The notes under the pieces: generated by a model
The model's input: the letters and a program-made list of their open reading frames with translations, nothing else
The model's database searches: none
Told to the model about the DNA's origin: nothing
Shown: positions 53,276 to 64,000 of the stretch, piece after piece
Layout: each line of letters opens with the position of its first letter
Numbering within the stretch: position 1 is the first letter of the stretch
Made by a program: the position numbers and the translations under genes
Assembly (NCBI RefSeq): GCF_963169125.1
Contig: NC_084794.1
Coordinates: 110,026,358 to 110,090,357, forward strand
Length of the DNA: 64,000 nucleotides
Direction: 5' to 3'
From: Humulus lupulus
Lineage: Eukaryota > Streptophyta > Magnoliopsida > Rosales > Cannabaceae

Positions 53276-55615
53276 CGGAATAAAAATTCCACATGATTAA
53301 CTTCAACTTCTCCAGGTTGCTTCCTCGACCTCACTATCTCTATAGCATTACCTCAGCCCAAGGTACATTCTGTTCAATAGAACCTTATTACTTATATCAG
53401 AATCTGAGCTGGCTATTCCTTACCGGAATACTTAACCTTAACCTTCAGATACTCATAACTCAACCCATAAGTTTCTTCGGCCCATGCCCATTGCATGGAA
53501 GCACATAACCCACCGTATACAACTGTCACTGCTAAGGTATAGTTGATCAAGAATCAACCTATTCAGACCTATCCAGGATTCAACTGTCGAAATGAACTAG
53601 GGCTTAGCTTGCCTTAACGCTTCACCCCTTTCCATGGTGATACTTTAGGGAAGATACATTCTCCTACTTGGAATTCCACATTCCTACTTTCCAGTTCAGT
53701 AATACTTTCCCATTTACTCTGAGAAGTGAGCATCCAAGATTCAAGCTCCAGCAAACTCATAAATCCCTTGAACCACCTCAGGATCCAGACATATATATTA
53801 ATGCATTCATCTTATAAGATGTTCCTCCAATGATAATTGGATAACCCTCTCTCTCTGATTTACCATCAGTCTGAGAGTAATAAACTATACTGAGTTCCAT
53901 TTATATACTCATTGCCTTTCTAACCCTTCCAAAACCTGGAAGTCACAATAAAGTCTTCATCTGATAAGATAGACCTTGAGTTCACGAAGGCACTCTACCC
54001 TTCTCACAAAGAGACTCAAATACTGATCAGTCATACTATTCACTTATCCTTAGTGATAACATGACCTCACTTGGACTACTAGTCCACAATGACTTAACGC
54101 CAATTCATACCGATCCATCAACCTGGGAATCCCACCGCATAACTCACCGCGATGCTCTCTTATTCCCACTATGAAATACCCAAAGGCTGTAATGGCCTTG
54201 CTGTTTCCTGATATTCTGCCTCGACCCGCTAACAGGTAAGAGCTTTACACATGCCTTGATATATTCCTCTTCATCCCAGGCCATCTCTATAAAGCCTTCA
54301 TAACCAGTTAACTCTTTACGATGCCTGAATGAAGCGAACACAAGAACAGCATGAGATTCATCCAGAATCTCTCAGTTAATTTCAATGTCTATCAGATCCC
54401 AAGTCCGATCTCAATACCATAATAAATTCATATATGTCACTATACAACTCCTAGCTAACCCAACTGGAGTTTCCATTCAGTCTTTTCCTTTATGTGGCTC
54501 ACTTAACCATTTTCCCTTTTTATCCTTCTTGAGATGATAATCTCAACAGTGAACTGGCCACCTGGGCCACCAGAAATTCTATTCCAGTCCTGGTCAGATT
54601 CTTTAACCAACATGTTGCATAGGCAACCACTTTTCTCAATTACTAGGATGTCATAACAATCCACTAACCGATCCTGGTCTATAAAAGACCCAGCACACTT
54701 TCCCAAGGCACCTGAAATATCTTTACCATCCATGGACACTCCTGTCCCCAAGGCACTCTTCACTCTTGGCAATTCTCCGCAGAGAACAAACCACTATACC
54801 ATTGTCCAAGACGATTACAAATCCCATTCAGATAAACCTTTGAATGCTCTATTCATCTGACTCACAAACACTTAGCATCAAACCAATTCTTGAGATATAT
54901 TCAGCACTCACAGTGCTCCAAACCGATACTAACACAATCCTTTAAATAATTTCTTCTCTCTGACCTCTAACTGGTCCTAACCAGATCCAAGATCAACCTT
55001 AAAGGATTCCATCTTATTCAGCAATTAAACTTCTATTCTTATAACTTTACTGAGCTACTCAAAACAATGTTTACATTTGATTCTACTTTTGGCACTAAAC
55101 TAATCACCATTCTAGTCTCTTTTCATAAAAATGAGCCCTGGCAAACCACCTGGGAACACACTCAGAACCCACAGACTAATCCAGTCTGTCCTGATCTCAC
55201 TGACACGATCCAAGTGATATCCATCATGCTAGCTAAGAGTTCCATGCATTTCCCTTGCACAAAACTCTAGCTCTCGCCACAGGTATCACAAACATACCAA
55301 ATCCATGCATAGTGCCAATTATCGCAAGACTTTCCGCTCTCACGCCCAAGCATTACTACACTTTTTTTTCCTTGCCATTCATGACTGCTCTTTAATTACT
55401 TAACCAATCCAAACCCCGGATCAAACCAAAACCTGACATAACCAGCTTTACCAAAATCACTGATGAGTCCTTTCCATAACCCAACTCATCTCTTAAGTTG
55501 CCAATACCATATTACATTTCCCATCACAACATAACCATGTGATCTATATACACCATCTTTATACCCTTCTCTATATACACTAACAAAAGAATAGCATGGC
55601 ACCAAAGCCAAACAG
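53276..55615 (-). pseudogene. E pol remnant
   Basis: About 2.3 kb where a chromovirus would have about 3.5 kb of pol. Recognisable pieces appear in pol order, for example the integrase C-terminal sequence near 53600-53700 (similar to 38450-38600) and an RT/protease linker near 55100-55260. No frame over 90 residues fits pol. Decay is by many small indels and substitutions as well as deletion. Confidence 0.7.
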
Positions 55616-55621
55616 CATAAC

Positions 55622-56700
55622 TCAAAACTCAGAACTAGGAAACTGACCTATCAGCCCCGAGGAGCTAGTCTCGGTCTCTGACTCTGATTGCTCTGGAATA
55701 AACACTCGAGTTGGAATCAAGCTGTCCATCCCCTTTTGCTCATTCTTCCTCCGCATTGGGCAGTTCTTCTTACGATGTCCAAACATCCCGCATGAGAAAC
55801 ATGCCCTTGCTTGACATACTCCAAGGTGATGCCTCTTGCACCAAGTGCATATCGGATATGTCTTCCGACCTCCCTTGTTACTTGTTCCAATAAGTGGAGG
55901 TACCACTATCTGAGCTCCATGCTCTCCAGCACTCTGCTGCCCAACTACTATACTCTCAACAGCAAGAGCCTTCTTTACCACCTGAGCATAGGTAGAGACT
56001 TCATACACTGGGGCAACTCTAATGCCCTGAGCTATTCCAGGATTCAACCCCTGAATAAACCTTTCCTTCGGAGCTATATCTGTGGGTACCATATCAAGAG
56101 CAAACTTGGCCAAGTCATCAAATTTAGTAACATACTCGGTCACTAATGCATTACCCTGAACAAGATTCAGGAACTCATTCATCTTAACGGTCTTGGCCAC
56201 ATCACAATAATACCTCTCATTAAACAGCTGCCTAAATTCTTTCCAATCCATCACAGTTGTATCTCGTGTCTGGGATACTACCTCCCACCACGTCCGGGCA
56301 TCATCCTGCAATACACATGTAGCACAGATCACCCTATCGTGACCTACCAGTCCCATACTATCAAGGATGGAACTGATCATGCCCATCCATTGCTTAGCTC
56401 TGAGTGGATCTAGGCCTCCCTCGAAAACTGGAGGATAAAACTTCAGGAATCTTCCACAGAGGAATTCCCGTCTGTTCTCAACCCTAGGCTGAGCTGAAAC
56501 TGATGCCACCCTGGCATAGCAAAGGAAGGGGTACTACCCAACAGACTCCGCTGTTGCTTCAAATACCTGATCTCTTCTTCCTGCCTCTGCAATCTTAATT
56601 GCAAATCTGTAAGCGTCTGCTGAACATTCAAAGATGCAGACGAAGAGTTGATACCCTGGCTGTAACTCCCAGCCCCTGTATAACTATCACCAGGCCTCAT
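55622..56700 (-). pseudogene. E gag with intact CCHC knuckle, one frameshift
   Basis: 55622-56509 is a 295-residue frame with the capsid region (FYPPVFEGGLDPLRAKQWMG, DDARTWWEVVSQTRD, FLNLVQGNALVTEYVTKFDD), a conserved RTYPICTWCKRHH-like stretch (KTYPICTWCKRHH) and a complete knuckle CFSCGMFGHRKKNC. The N-terminal 60-70 residues are in another frame (56443-56700, starting MRPGDSYTGAG, with a short coiled-coil stretch LQLRLQRQEEEIRYLKQ). One single-base slip near 56510 joins the two. It is by far the best-kept part of E. Confidence 0.85.
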
Positions 56701-57185
56701 AATCTGCCTTGAACATAAACCTGCCGATTTAATCTGCAGCTAATATCTTGACCCATTAATCACAATAAACATAACAAGGGCTTTTCCCCACGGAATAAAT
56801 CTTACCACACCACAATCATAAACCATTTGCAGCATTACAAACATGCCCATGGCATTCATACATTATTCATAATCCCTGCTCTTCCAATACTCAAACCATG
56901 CCTCATCTCCAGAATGCAATAACACAATTTTATATATATTCACAGAGCAGGTAATCATATGATCACAATCATATATATATTCACGGAGCATATAATCATA
57001 TAGTCAAGAGCCAGGCTCTATCAGAATCTCATGCTCCCTAATACAATGTGCAGGTAAAGCATTCACATTTTATTCAAACAGCTATGCACATAGCTACAGA
57101 AATAATTACCATTCCTTGAGTGAAGCTATCTTCAGTGATGAGTGTACATGCCCAGCTTGTCTTCAGGAACCATAAACCTTGGCTC
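56701..57185. other. E leader, no gene
   Basis: 5' untranslated region between the primer site and gag; contains a duplicated ATCATATATATATTCACGGAGCA-like segment (about 56925-57000). Nothing coding. Confidence 0.55.
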
Positions 57186-57197
57186 GCTCTGATACCA
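57186..57197 (-). promoter_or_regulatory. E primer binding site (Met-initiator tRNA)
   Basis: Minus strand TGGTATCAGAGC, three bases inside the LTR, the classic site complementary to initiator Met tRNA. Confidence 0.95.
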
Positions 57198-57200
57198 AGT

Positions 57201-58216
57201 TGTAACGCCCCAAACTCCAGGGACCATTACGGTGTGCCTTGTAAACAGTGCTAAACTCGCTAACCGAGTCATTTGGCCAAAATCGTGAACTAAGTATGAT
57301 TAACGGTTTAGGGATTAAATCTTTGGTTAGGAGGTAACGTTTCACTAGAACGTTTAATATTTACATTGGGATCCCGAAAATATAGTTTCAGAGTCTATTA
57401 CAGAAAATATTTACAACAGGTCGTTCTAAGCGGCAAAACAGGGTTCAACCCTAGTTCCACTTTAAACCTCGACCGTGGCGGACGATCAGCTGCATATGTA
57501 CACGTCATCACCTAAGCTCTCCAACTCAAGGATGAATCAGCTTCCTCTTGCCTTTACCTGCACCACGTAGCACCTGTGACCGAAGCCCAGCAAGAAAACA
57601 CCGTATAACATGATATAATATCAACAGATAACATGACGTAATATCATCAGCTAACATGATATAATATCAACAGCGGTCATAATAACCACTCAGGACTACC
57701 AGTCCAAACAAATAGGTGACAATAGCCAAAAGTCACAATAATGAGCATCGCTCCCTCTAGCCATGTGACGATAGGGTCACCAGGGCTTAACTGATAAGTG
57801 ATTCTTTCTTAATTTTGATTAGGACAGGTGCAAAGTGATTAGTCACCAACATAACCTTCCTCACGACTCTAGAGTCGAAACTATGGACAACGTCCCTTAG
57901 CCATGTGACAAACGGTCACCGGGGTCATATACCTTGGCTATAGTCATCTGGTCGTAGACCAGGCAAGCACTTATAGTTCTCATTGACCTTCTAGTCGGTC
58001 CAGCATTAATAGCCATATGAGTCATTCAATTCCGACCTCGATTAGATCTAATCTTTATTTGGCCTGGCATTCACAATGCACTGCCACCTTTGACCCTTGG
58101 GTCGGTAAAACACGACCAGTGCTCAGCCCGTGGTGAACTTAACTAATAAGTCACAGCTTCACAGACGGATCTGACACCAATGTCGATTCTGACTAATAAG
58201 CCAGCGCCATACACAT
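57201..58216 (-). repeat. E 5' LTR, truncated
   Basis: Matches 50558 to about 51575 and stops within GCCATACACA; the remaining 1.7 kb is missing and lipoxygenase intron sequence follows. Confidence 0.9.
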
Positions 58217-58935
58217 AGAAAGTACCGTTTGGTAACTTGCTAAAGTTTATGTCGTTGTTAATGACTATCGCCATCGCCAACTAGTTAGCCATTGGTATAT
58301 CTCTGTCAAAAAAATTAGATCATATAACTTTAGTTTATGTTTTGTGATGGTTCTAAATATTGATTCAATTTTCATTGGTCATATAGGTTGAACACTCATG
58401 CAGTAGCTGAGCCATTTGTGATTGCAACAAACAGGCAGCTTAGTGTGTTACACCCAATTTACAAACTGTTGCACCCTCACTTCCGTGACAACATGAATAT
58501 CAATTCACTTCCTAGAAAATATTCCATGGAACTATCTTTAGCTGGTTATAAGAACTGGAATTTAGCTGAACAGGCACACCCAACTGATCTCATCAAGAGG
58601 TATTAATTCTTTCAAATGAGTTAAGTATAAAACAGAAAAATGGAAAATAATGTCTTATATATTTTGTTTTATTTTTTAGAGGGGTGGCAGTCCAAGTTCA
58701 CCACATGGCCTTCGCCTACTGATAGAGGGCTATCCATATGCTGTCGATGGACTTGAAATCTGGGCTGCAATAAAACACTAGGTTCAAGAGTAAATCTCTT
58801 ACTACTAAAAAACTGATGAAGTTGTTCATAAAGAAAAAGAACTCCAAGCATGGTGGAAGGAGCTCAAAGAGGTTGTTCATGGCGACTTAAAAGACATATC
58901 ATGGTGGCCTAGTATGTAGACCCGTAAAGAGTTAA
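58217..58935 (+). pseudogene. LOX: Lipoxygenase pseudogene fragment
   Basis: The only host gene remnant in the window. Lipoxygenases add oxygen to polyunsaturated fatty acids such as linoleic acid for oxylipin synthesis. Exon-like block 58387-58599 encodes [47 protein letters not shown] and ADLIKR-like TDLIKR; the THA His is one of the iron ligands. Between NMNIN and KYSMEL about 20 residues of the family are missing without a frame change. An 80-base GT-AG intron (58600-58679) sits at a usual LOX intron position. The next block encodes [20 protein letters not shown] and, after breaks, LQAWWKEL and SWWP. That block has a 6-8 base loss near 58692 and in-frame stops (for example TAG for Trp near 58780). 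The N-terminal half, first iron-binding His and C-terminal ligands are absent. Confidence 0.85.
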
Positions 58936-59330
58936 TATTAGCTTTGTTGGTCTATGAAGAATTCATACTTCAGTTTCTCTGTCATGCTTAGCAACTTGAA
59001 TTGTTCAATGTGTTTCTTTTCTACAATTGTTAATGTTGTAGATATTCAAGCTAAAGCATCTTAACTGCAGATATCAACAATTTGTCAAGGCATGAAAATA
59101 AAACAAGACATAATTAGAAGAATGAGTTGGCATTATTAATGGTGGCACAGCTTAAGTGGTTAAATGTTTGATATAACATGATATTGATTGATTACTTTGC
59201 ATTACTTTTATTATTGTTGTTGCAGCTTATGGTTCTTTCAGCCTTGTAGAGGTCTCTGCAGTTAAGCTTATTCTTTGTACCCGTAGAGTTGTGTGGAGTA
59301 TAGTGTTTTATGTATTTGTTATAGTTTTTA
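58936..59330. other. Unassigned stretch after lipoxygenase fragment
   Basis: AT-rich, no frame I can support. It may be lipoxygenase intron sequence. Confidence 0.35.
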
Positions 59331-60174
59331 TGTCATACATGTGATTATGACTGATCGACAAGAGTCAGACGTGGCAAGAGTTGGAAGCGAAAAGAGTCGA
59401 GAGTGGCAAGAGCCAGAAGCGCCAAGAGTCGGGACCTGCAACCGCCGGGAGCAAGGGATCAGCATTAAGCATGCTGAATGCAGGCCGCTAGGGGAAGACC
59501 CTCTAAGGGTGCTGTACACACCCGTTCGGCGAAGGCCACAGCTATGTTATTGTGCAGCTATGATATTGTGTTGTTATTGTATTACTGTGCAATTGTGTTA
59601 ATGTACTGTTGTGTTACTGTGCTACCGTACTATTAGGTTGTTATGTCATTGTGCTATTGTGTTGTTATACTACTATGTTGTTGTGAATTCCAATAGGAAA
59701 TGGTAACTGTTTGTTGTTTTGATTAAGTATGTATTTGTTGAAATATGTTATTGTATGATGTGCTTGAAGTTCTCTTACTGGGCCTCGACTCACGGGTGCT
59801 CTGTGGTGCAGGTAAGGACAAGGAAAGGGTCGAACAACCTTGAGTTGGAGGGCATGGAGCGATGTGTACATGTTTGGCTTACCTGCTGCCACGCCTGGGG
59901 TTGTTTTGAGGAACACGTGGTAAATGTTCGATTTCGTCGCTTAGGTCGACTGTACCTTACCTTTGGATTGTAAATGTATTTCAAGAAAGTATTTTGGGAT
60001 CCCAATGTAACTTTTTTACGAATTTTTATGAATGACCAACTCTTTATACTTAATGTTCATTAAATGAGTCTTTATTTTGATTTAGTCACACTTTTTAACC
60101 TAAAACCTTGATTAGCAAGCTAATGGCACATTTATAAATCATATGGTAATGACTCTAAGGAAGTAGGCCATTAC
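59330..60174 (+). repeat. Chromovirus LTR fragment, plus orientation
   Basis: CTTACTGGGCCTCGACTCACGG, TGGTGCAGGTAAGGACAAGG and GGGATCCCAATGTAA match the complement of LTRs A, B and E, so this LTR belongs to an element on the opposite strand. It ends GGCCATTACA at 60174, directly against Tat-type pol sequence of F. The left end is approximate. Confidence 0.7.
59355..59690. repeat. Low-complexity repeats in the LTR fragment
   Basis: 59355-59440 has several AGAGTC..GTGGCAAGAG units of about 17-34 bp. 59535-59690 is a degenerate TGTTATTGTG/CTATTGTGTTG array. Confidence 0.75.
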
Positions 60175-61225
60175 ACCCACCATATCTTCATGCGACCAAG
60201 CGAAGATGTCCAGGTTCTTCCTCAAGAATTCGACCAACTCCTTCTTTCTTTTGGCTCCCAGATTTTTCCAAAATTTTACAACTCTTGAAGGTGTTTATGG
60301 GTAGATACTGATCTCCTCTACATCTTTGAGCTCAAATCTATCTTTTCCTATTTACGGGTCAATGTTGTCTTGTTTGATGACCTCATTGCCTCATTCTCAA
60401 GGTTCTTCCATCCCATGGGTAACTTCCATTACCTTGGACTCCTCACCCTCTTCATCTATGACCACTACTTGCTGCCCAGATTTTAATTTTCCCTTCATGG
60501 CTATGTTATAGCATTCACAGGTGGTAAGCTGATCTCCATGTACTGTGCATATCCCCGAGGCTATGGGAACTTCATTTCCAGGTGTCAGATTGAGGTGGTG
60601 GCTTCAAAAACCATCAGTGCGGGTGATCCCAAAATCACATTATACACAGCCGCACAATCGATTACCACGAACTCAAGTATTTTAGTAACAATTTGTGCAT
60701 CATCCCATAGCATAACCACCAGCCCAATTTTCCCTATCACTGCCGTCCCTTCTCTTGAAAATTCGTACAACGTCGTTGCGATCGCCTTTAGATTAGGCAC
60801 AGATTATCTCATCTTTTTTAGGGTGGATCTGAAAAGCACATATACTGAACTTCCATTATCTACCAATATCCTATGTACCCTTCGATTGGTGAGCTTCACG
60901 GTTACCACTAGAGGTTCATTATGTGGGAATTGAACGTGGCTAGCGTCCTCCTCCGTGAAAGTGATTGAATTTTTTTCCAACCTCTATTGTTTTGATAACC
61001 ATTGCTCCGGGATAAATTTCATACCATTATGAGTCTTTAGCTCCTGTATATACCTCTTTTGGGCTCCATTGCTCGTGTCGGCCAAATGAGATCCTCCGGA
61101 AATAGTAGTTATATCTCCTCCTACTATTGGGGGGAGGGGTCGACTTGGTTTTTATTCATCTAATCCATCTAATTCCTCGGCTGACCTATCAGAGTTTCTA
61201 GAGCTGGAAGAGAATTCTGCACGAC
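60175..61225 (-). pseudogene. F protease and protease-RT linker
   Basis: 60585-60800 encodes the C-terminal half of the Tat protease (FVVIDCAAVYNVILGSPAL). The active-site region lies upstream (60800-60960) in other frames. 60175-60260 encodes the linker ending with FLRKNLDIFAWSHEDMVG. The frame is broken in several places. Confidence 0.75.
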
Positions 61226-61228
61226 AAA

Positions 61229-63447
61229 TTAATTGGGAGCAACTCGATTTCGAGCGTACTGGGCTAACAGTCCAGCCCGAATAAGAGTCTCAATCTCATC
61301 CTTCAATTGTTGGCAATTATCGGTATTATGACCGATGCAATTGTGGTATCGAAAAAACTTTGAGGGATCTTTCTTCGTCCTATGATGCCTTAATGGCTCT
61401 GGTTTCTTCCACCGAAGGCGATTAGAGTTTTCCAAGAAAGTATGTTCCCGTGTATCCATCTGGTCAATGTAGGTGGCATAAATGGGCTTAAATTTTTTCC
61501 CCGAACTTGTTTTTCTTTGTGTAGTTTTGGTCGCCCTCACCATTCTCTTTCCTCTTCTTGTTTCTCGCTTGGTTATTTTGGATAACAGGTTGAGTTGTAG
61601 CTACAACACCTATCACCACTCCAGCGGGATGGATAGGGGTCTAGCTGGTCCCTGCGATAGCAGATCGCGCCTCTTCCAAGTTTATCCACTCCTGAGCTCG
61701 GGCCAAGAAATCATCTACACTTTTAACCCCTTTTTGCTGGAGCTCCTACCATAGATCACCTCCTACCAGGATTCCTATTCTCATCGCCATGAGCTTGGAG
61801 CTATCATCAGTGTCTCTAGCTCATGCTACCACATTGGCGAATCTGTTTAGATATGCTTTCAAGGATTCACCAGATTGCTATTTTATGTTGGCCAATGATT
61901 CAGCCTCTACGCGAGTTGCCTTTGAAGCTCGGAACGCTTTCTTGAATTCGGAAGATAGCTTCTTCCAAGATCTCTTTGAATGTTTTTTGTACTTCTTGAA
62001 CCACTCTCTGGCAAGTCTGATCAGAGCCGTGGGGAACAGAATACACCTTAGTTCGAACCCAACATTGTGGGCCATCATCAACATATTGAACATCCCAAGG
62101 TGGTCAGATGGATCTGTGATTCCCTCAAATGTTGTCATGTTCAACATCCTAAAGCCAATAGGTTATGTAGCTACTAAAATGTTCGGGGTGAAAGGTTCGA
62201 GCTCCTCATTTGAGTCGCAATAACCAATCCCTTTTCCAGATAAGAGCTTCTTCATCTGCTCCTCCATCAAGGCCAGTTGCTCGAGGGTTAGGTCTTTGGT
62301 CTCTAGGTTAGCTGGGAGTTGTTCATCAGCTCCCTATTCTATTATATGTGTTTGATGGGTTGTTGTCCCTCCAAGTTCGAGCTTGGTTAGGTGGGGCATT
62401 CCCATTGTCGCGTATGACAGACAGACCTCCCTCATGTTGAGTATATCTCATATTATCATTGCGAGTTGGATATCTCCTTTGTGAATTCAGATGATCACGC
62501 AGGTCAAGATGTGCATCGAAATGAGGAATTTATGCTGAACTAAGATGATTCATCAGGTCGCTCTCAGACCTACCTCCACGTTGGCTCCCCGTCTAGTAAC
62601 TTCCATTTGCAAAACTTACAACCCACGATTGAGATCGAGGACCTGGATTATTAGCACGTGTTTGTGGGACGTTAGTGTCTATCGATGAGGGAGGATTTCT
62701 CCTACTATTTACACGAGCTGGAGCGTCTCTTTGTGGGCATGGTGGTGTAGGATGTCTAACCAGTGATGGCAGATGTCTTATCAGTGAGGCTATCCTCATT
62801 CCATCAGGATAAACTAAATTAACCCACCTCAGTTCTACCCCAATGTCCCGAGTTCTCTGTACTTGGGGTTCTGATCGTGGTGCTAGAGGATTTGCTATGG
62901 TGTTTTGTCTCTGTGAACGTATCCCAACTAGCCATGGTGGGCTTTTATGGGCAATCCTGGGAATTTGTGCGGAAGGCATAGAGCTGGGGGTCGCAGTTCT
63001 AACCGACTAACTAACATGTGGATGATGGTTCCTATGATGACTAGTGGGCTTAGGAATTCGCTGATTTTGCTCTGAAGGTACAGAGCTCGAAGTGGCAGTT
63101 CTGACAAAACGATTGAGTTTGGATCGGTTATTCCTGTGGACTTATGGGACCCACTTAGCGTCGGTTGCATGAGGGGGTAACCGAGCCAGGACCTCCTCGA
63201 TCTGTCTGTTTGCCCTAGCAAGATGTCTCCTTCATTTGGCATTCTCCATCTTGATGGTTGTTAGATATCCTAGATTAGGATTTGGTGGGACTGATGCTGA
63301 ACTCCGAGCATCAACTTGGCCCACCGGTTGCTTTCCAGGATGTTGCTAAACATTTGGGCCATTTTCAATGGGAATGACCATATGATGTGCCTCTTACCCA
63401 CCATGTTGTTCCATTTTGTTGTCATGCATCGACCGAGTAACCACCAT
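61229..63447 (-). pseudogene. F gag, several frameshifts
   Basis: The likely start is ATG at 63447 (MVVTRSMHD), 42 bases from the primer site. Further N-terminal pieces lie at 62928-63242 and 62593-62979 (Pro/Arg-rich). Capsid piece 61878-62147 has FEGITDPSDHLGMFNMLMM and REWFKKYKKHSKRSWKKLSS. 61229-61543 has a zinc-knuckle-like YHNCIGHNTDNC and LKDEIETLIRAGLLAQYA. At least three frame changes separate the pieces. Confidence 0.8.
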
Positions 63448-63488
63448 GATGAACGTCGAATGAAACTTGTAAAGCACTAATTTTCTCT

Positions 63489-63505
63489 CAACGAAAGCAC
63501 CAAAC
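63489..63505 (-). promoter_or_regulatory. F primer binding site region
   Basis: Minus strand GTTTGGTGCTTTCGTTG, nearly the same as in Tat1 (22957-22973). Confidence 0.7.
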
Positions 63506-64000
63506 TGTTGACGCAGTTTTTCACCAACAGTAGATTTAGAAATGTAATAAGAGCATTAGTGTTTATTTGCAAACTATAATGAACTTATAAGAACCCTTTC
63601 ATACCCACAAAATTTTACGTGGTTCAGTGATTAAAATCCACCTAGTCCACGAGACAATATTAATTCTATTCATTCACAATTTCTGCAGAGTTTCAGTAAT
63701 ACAAAAAGGTCGTCCCTTTTCCTATCCATTATCCTTGATATTTATAGTAGAATTTCCTGGACATGTTTGGTTAACCGTGTGCATAAATATAGTATACATT
63801 TAATATAGATAATTCCCATTTACATTGGGATATGATTGCATAACAGAATATAGTCCTGCTATCTCGGATAATAAATGATAAATGCGCAATAGAGCCTGGG
63901 CATTAATGAGCATATAAAATGCCTCTGAGTCTCTCGAGATCGTTTAGTATGCATCATGAACAGGTTTCCACGGGCTGAACATCTTCATCGAGCTGGTGAT
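63506..64000 (-). repeat. F 5' LTR, incomplete at window end
   Basis: Starts TGTTGACGCAG on the plus strand. It shares ACGTGGTTCAG and CCTAGTCCACGAG with the Tat1 LTR at the same relative position. A minus-strand TATA-like CTATAAAT lies near 63740-63748. Confidence 0.8.

Larger units (their letters stand above)
50558..58216 (-). mobile_element. Chromovirus-type Ty3/gypsy 'E' with decayed pol
   Basis: Left LTR 50558-53240 (2683 bp), internal region 53241-57200, and right LTR from 57201, cut at about 58216. Orientation is minus, shown by the primer site next to the right LTR and the polypurine tract next to the left one. The internal region is only 4.0 kb and has a readable gag. Protease, RT, RNase H and integrase survive as scattered similarity. 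The right end is truncated, so no target duplication can be tested. Confidence 0.85.
60175..64000 (-). mobile_element. Tat-type Ty3/gypsy 'F', 5' part
   Basis: On the minus strand: part of a 5' LTR (63506 to the window end), primer site, gag, protease and the linker to RT, ending at 60175 in the sequence for SHEDMVG just before RT. The remaining pol is replaced by the LTR fragment at 60174, which suggests insertion of another element there followed by loss of its other end. Confidence 0.85.

Noticed and set aside
57186..57197. tRNA gene
   Set aside because: Only the 12-base primer complement is present; no cloverleaf sequence follows.
60175..64000. Pararetrovirus (caulimovirid) origin for the Tat-type gag/protease
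   Set aside because: LTR, primer site, Retrotrans_gag-type capsid and Tat protease context fit a Ty3/gypsy element; no movement protein motif was seen.

Overview
This window is plant nuclear DNA, most likely from a eudicot, made almost entirely of LTR retrotransposons nested in one another. The evidence is the set of element types (Ty1/copia, chromodomain Ty3/gypsy with a Met-initiator primer site, Tat-type gypsy with two RNase H domains), the spliced plant-type introns, and one decayed host gene, a plant lipoxygenase. I cannot name the species from sequence alone. I saw no tRNA, rRNA, CRISPR or prokaryotic-style operon.

Layout. (1) 76-24272: an old Ty1/copia element on the minus strand. Its gag, integrase and RT are frameshifted and the RT catalytic motif is deleted. 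Its right LTR is split by (2) a young Tat-type gypsy, 'Tat1' (9475-23862, minus), bounded by the duplicated target GGTAT. Tat1 carries gag, protease, RT, RNase H, a second RNase H and integrase. On the opposite strand it carries a five-exon gene with its own TATA box (10831-15265). (3) 24274-27483: two more pieces of the same copia LTR flank an LTR-like repeat, 'U1'. (4) 27671-41830: a chromodomain gypsy, 'A/C' (minus), is cut in its integrase C-terminus by a relative, 'B' (30597-38328), flanked by the duplicated target CATAC. (5) 41967-49264: a plus-strand Tat-type gypsy, 'D', with duplicated target CTTGT. Its integrase and the start of its right LTR are lost in one internal deletion, and both LTRs hold GC-rich 55-bp tandem repeats. 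(6) 49270-50557: a second LTR-like repeat, 'U2', ending in hairpin-rich 45-bp tandem units. It is interrupted by (7) 'E' (50558-58216), a chromodomain-type gypsy with long LTRs, a readable gag and a ruined pol. (8) 58217-about 58935: a lipoxygenase pseudogene. (9) about 59330-60174: an opposite-strand chromovirus LTR fragment that abuts (10) 'F' (60175-64000), a Tat-type gypsy on the minus strand whose 5' LTR runs out of the window.

How the parts relate. No element in view is intact, so any activity would need proteins from other copies. The three target-site duplications give a firm nesting order: copia before Tat1, A/C before B, and older flanking DNA before D. The most distinctive item is the antisense spliced gene in Tat1. 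Its exons join in one frame across all introns, its start codon appears to be created by splicing, and it is interrupted only by two stop codons. A second polypurine-tract-like motif next to a perfect hairpin lies between the sense pol and this antisense gene.
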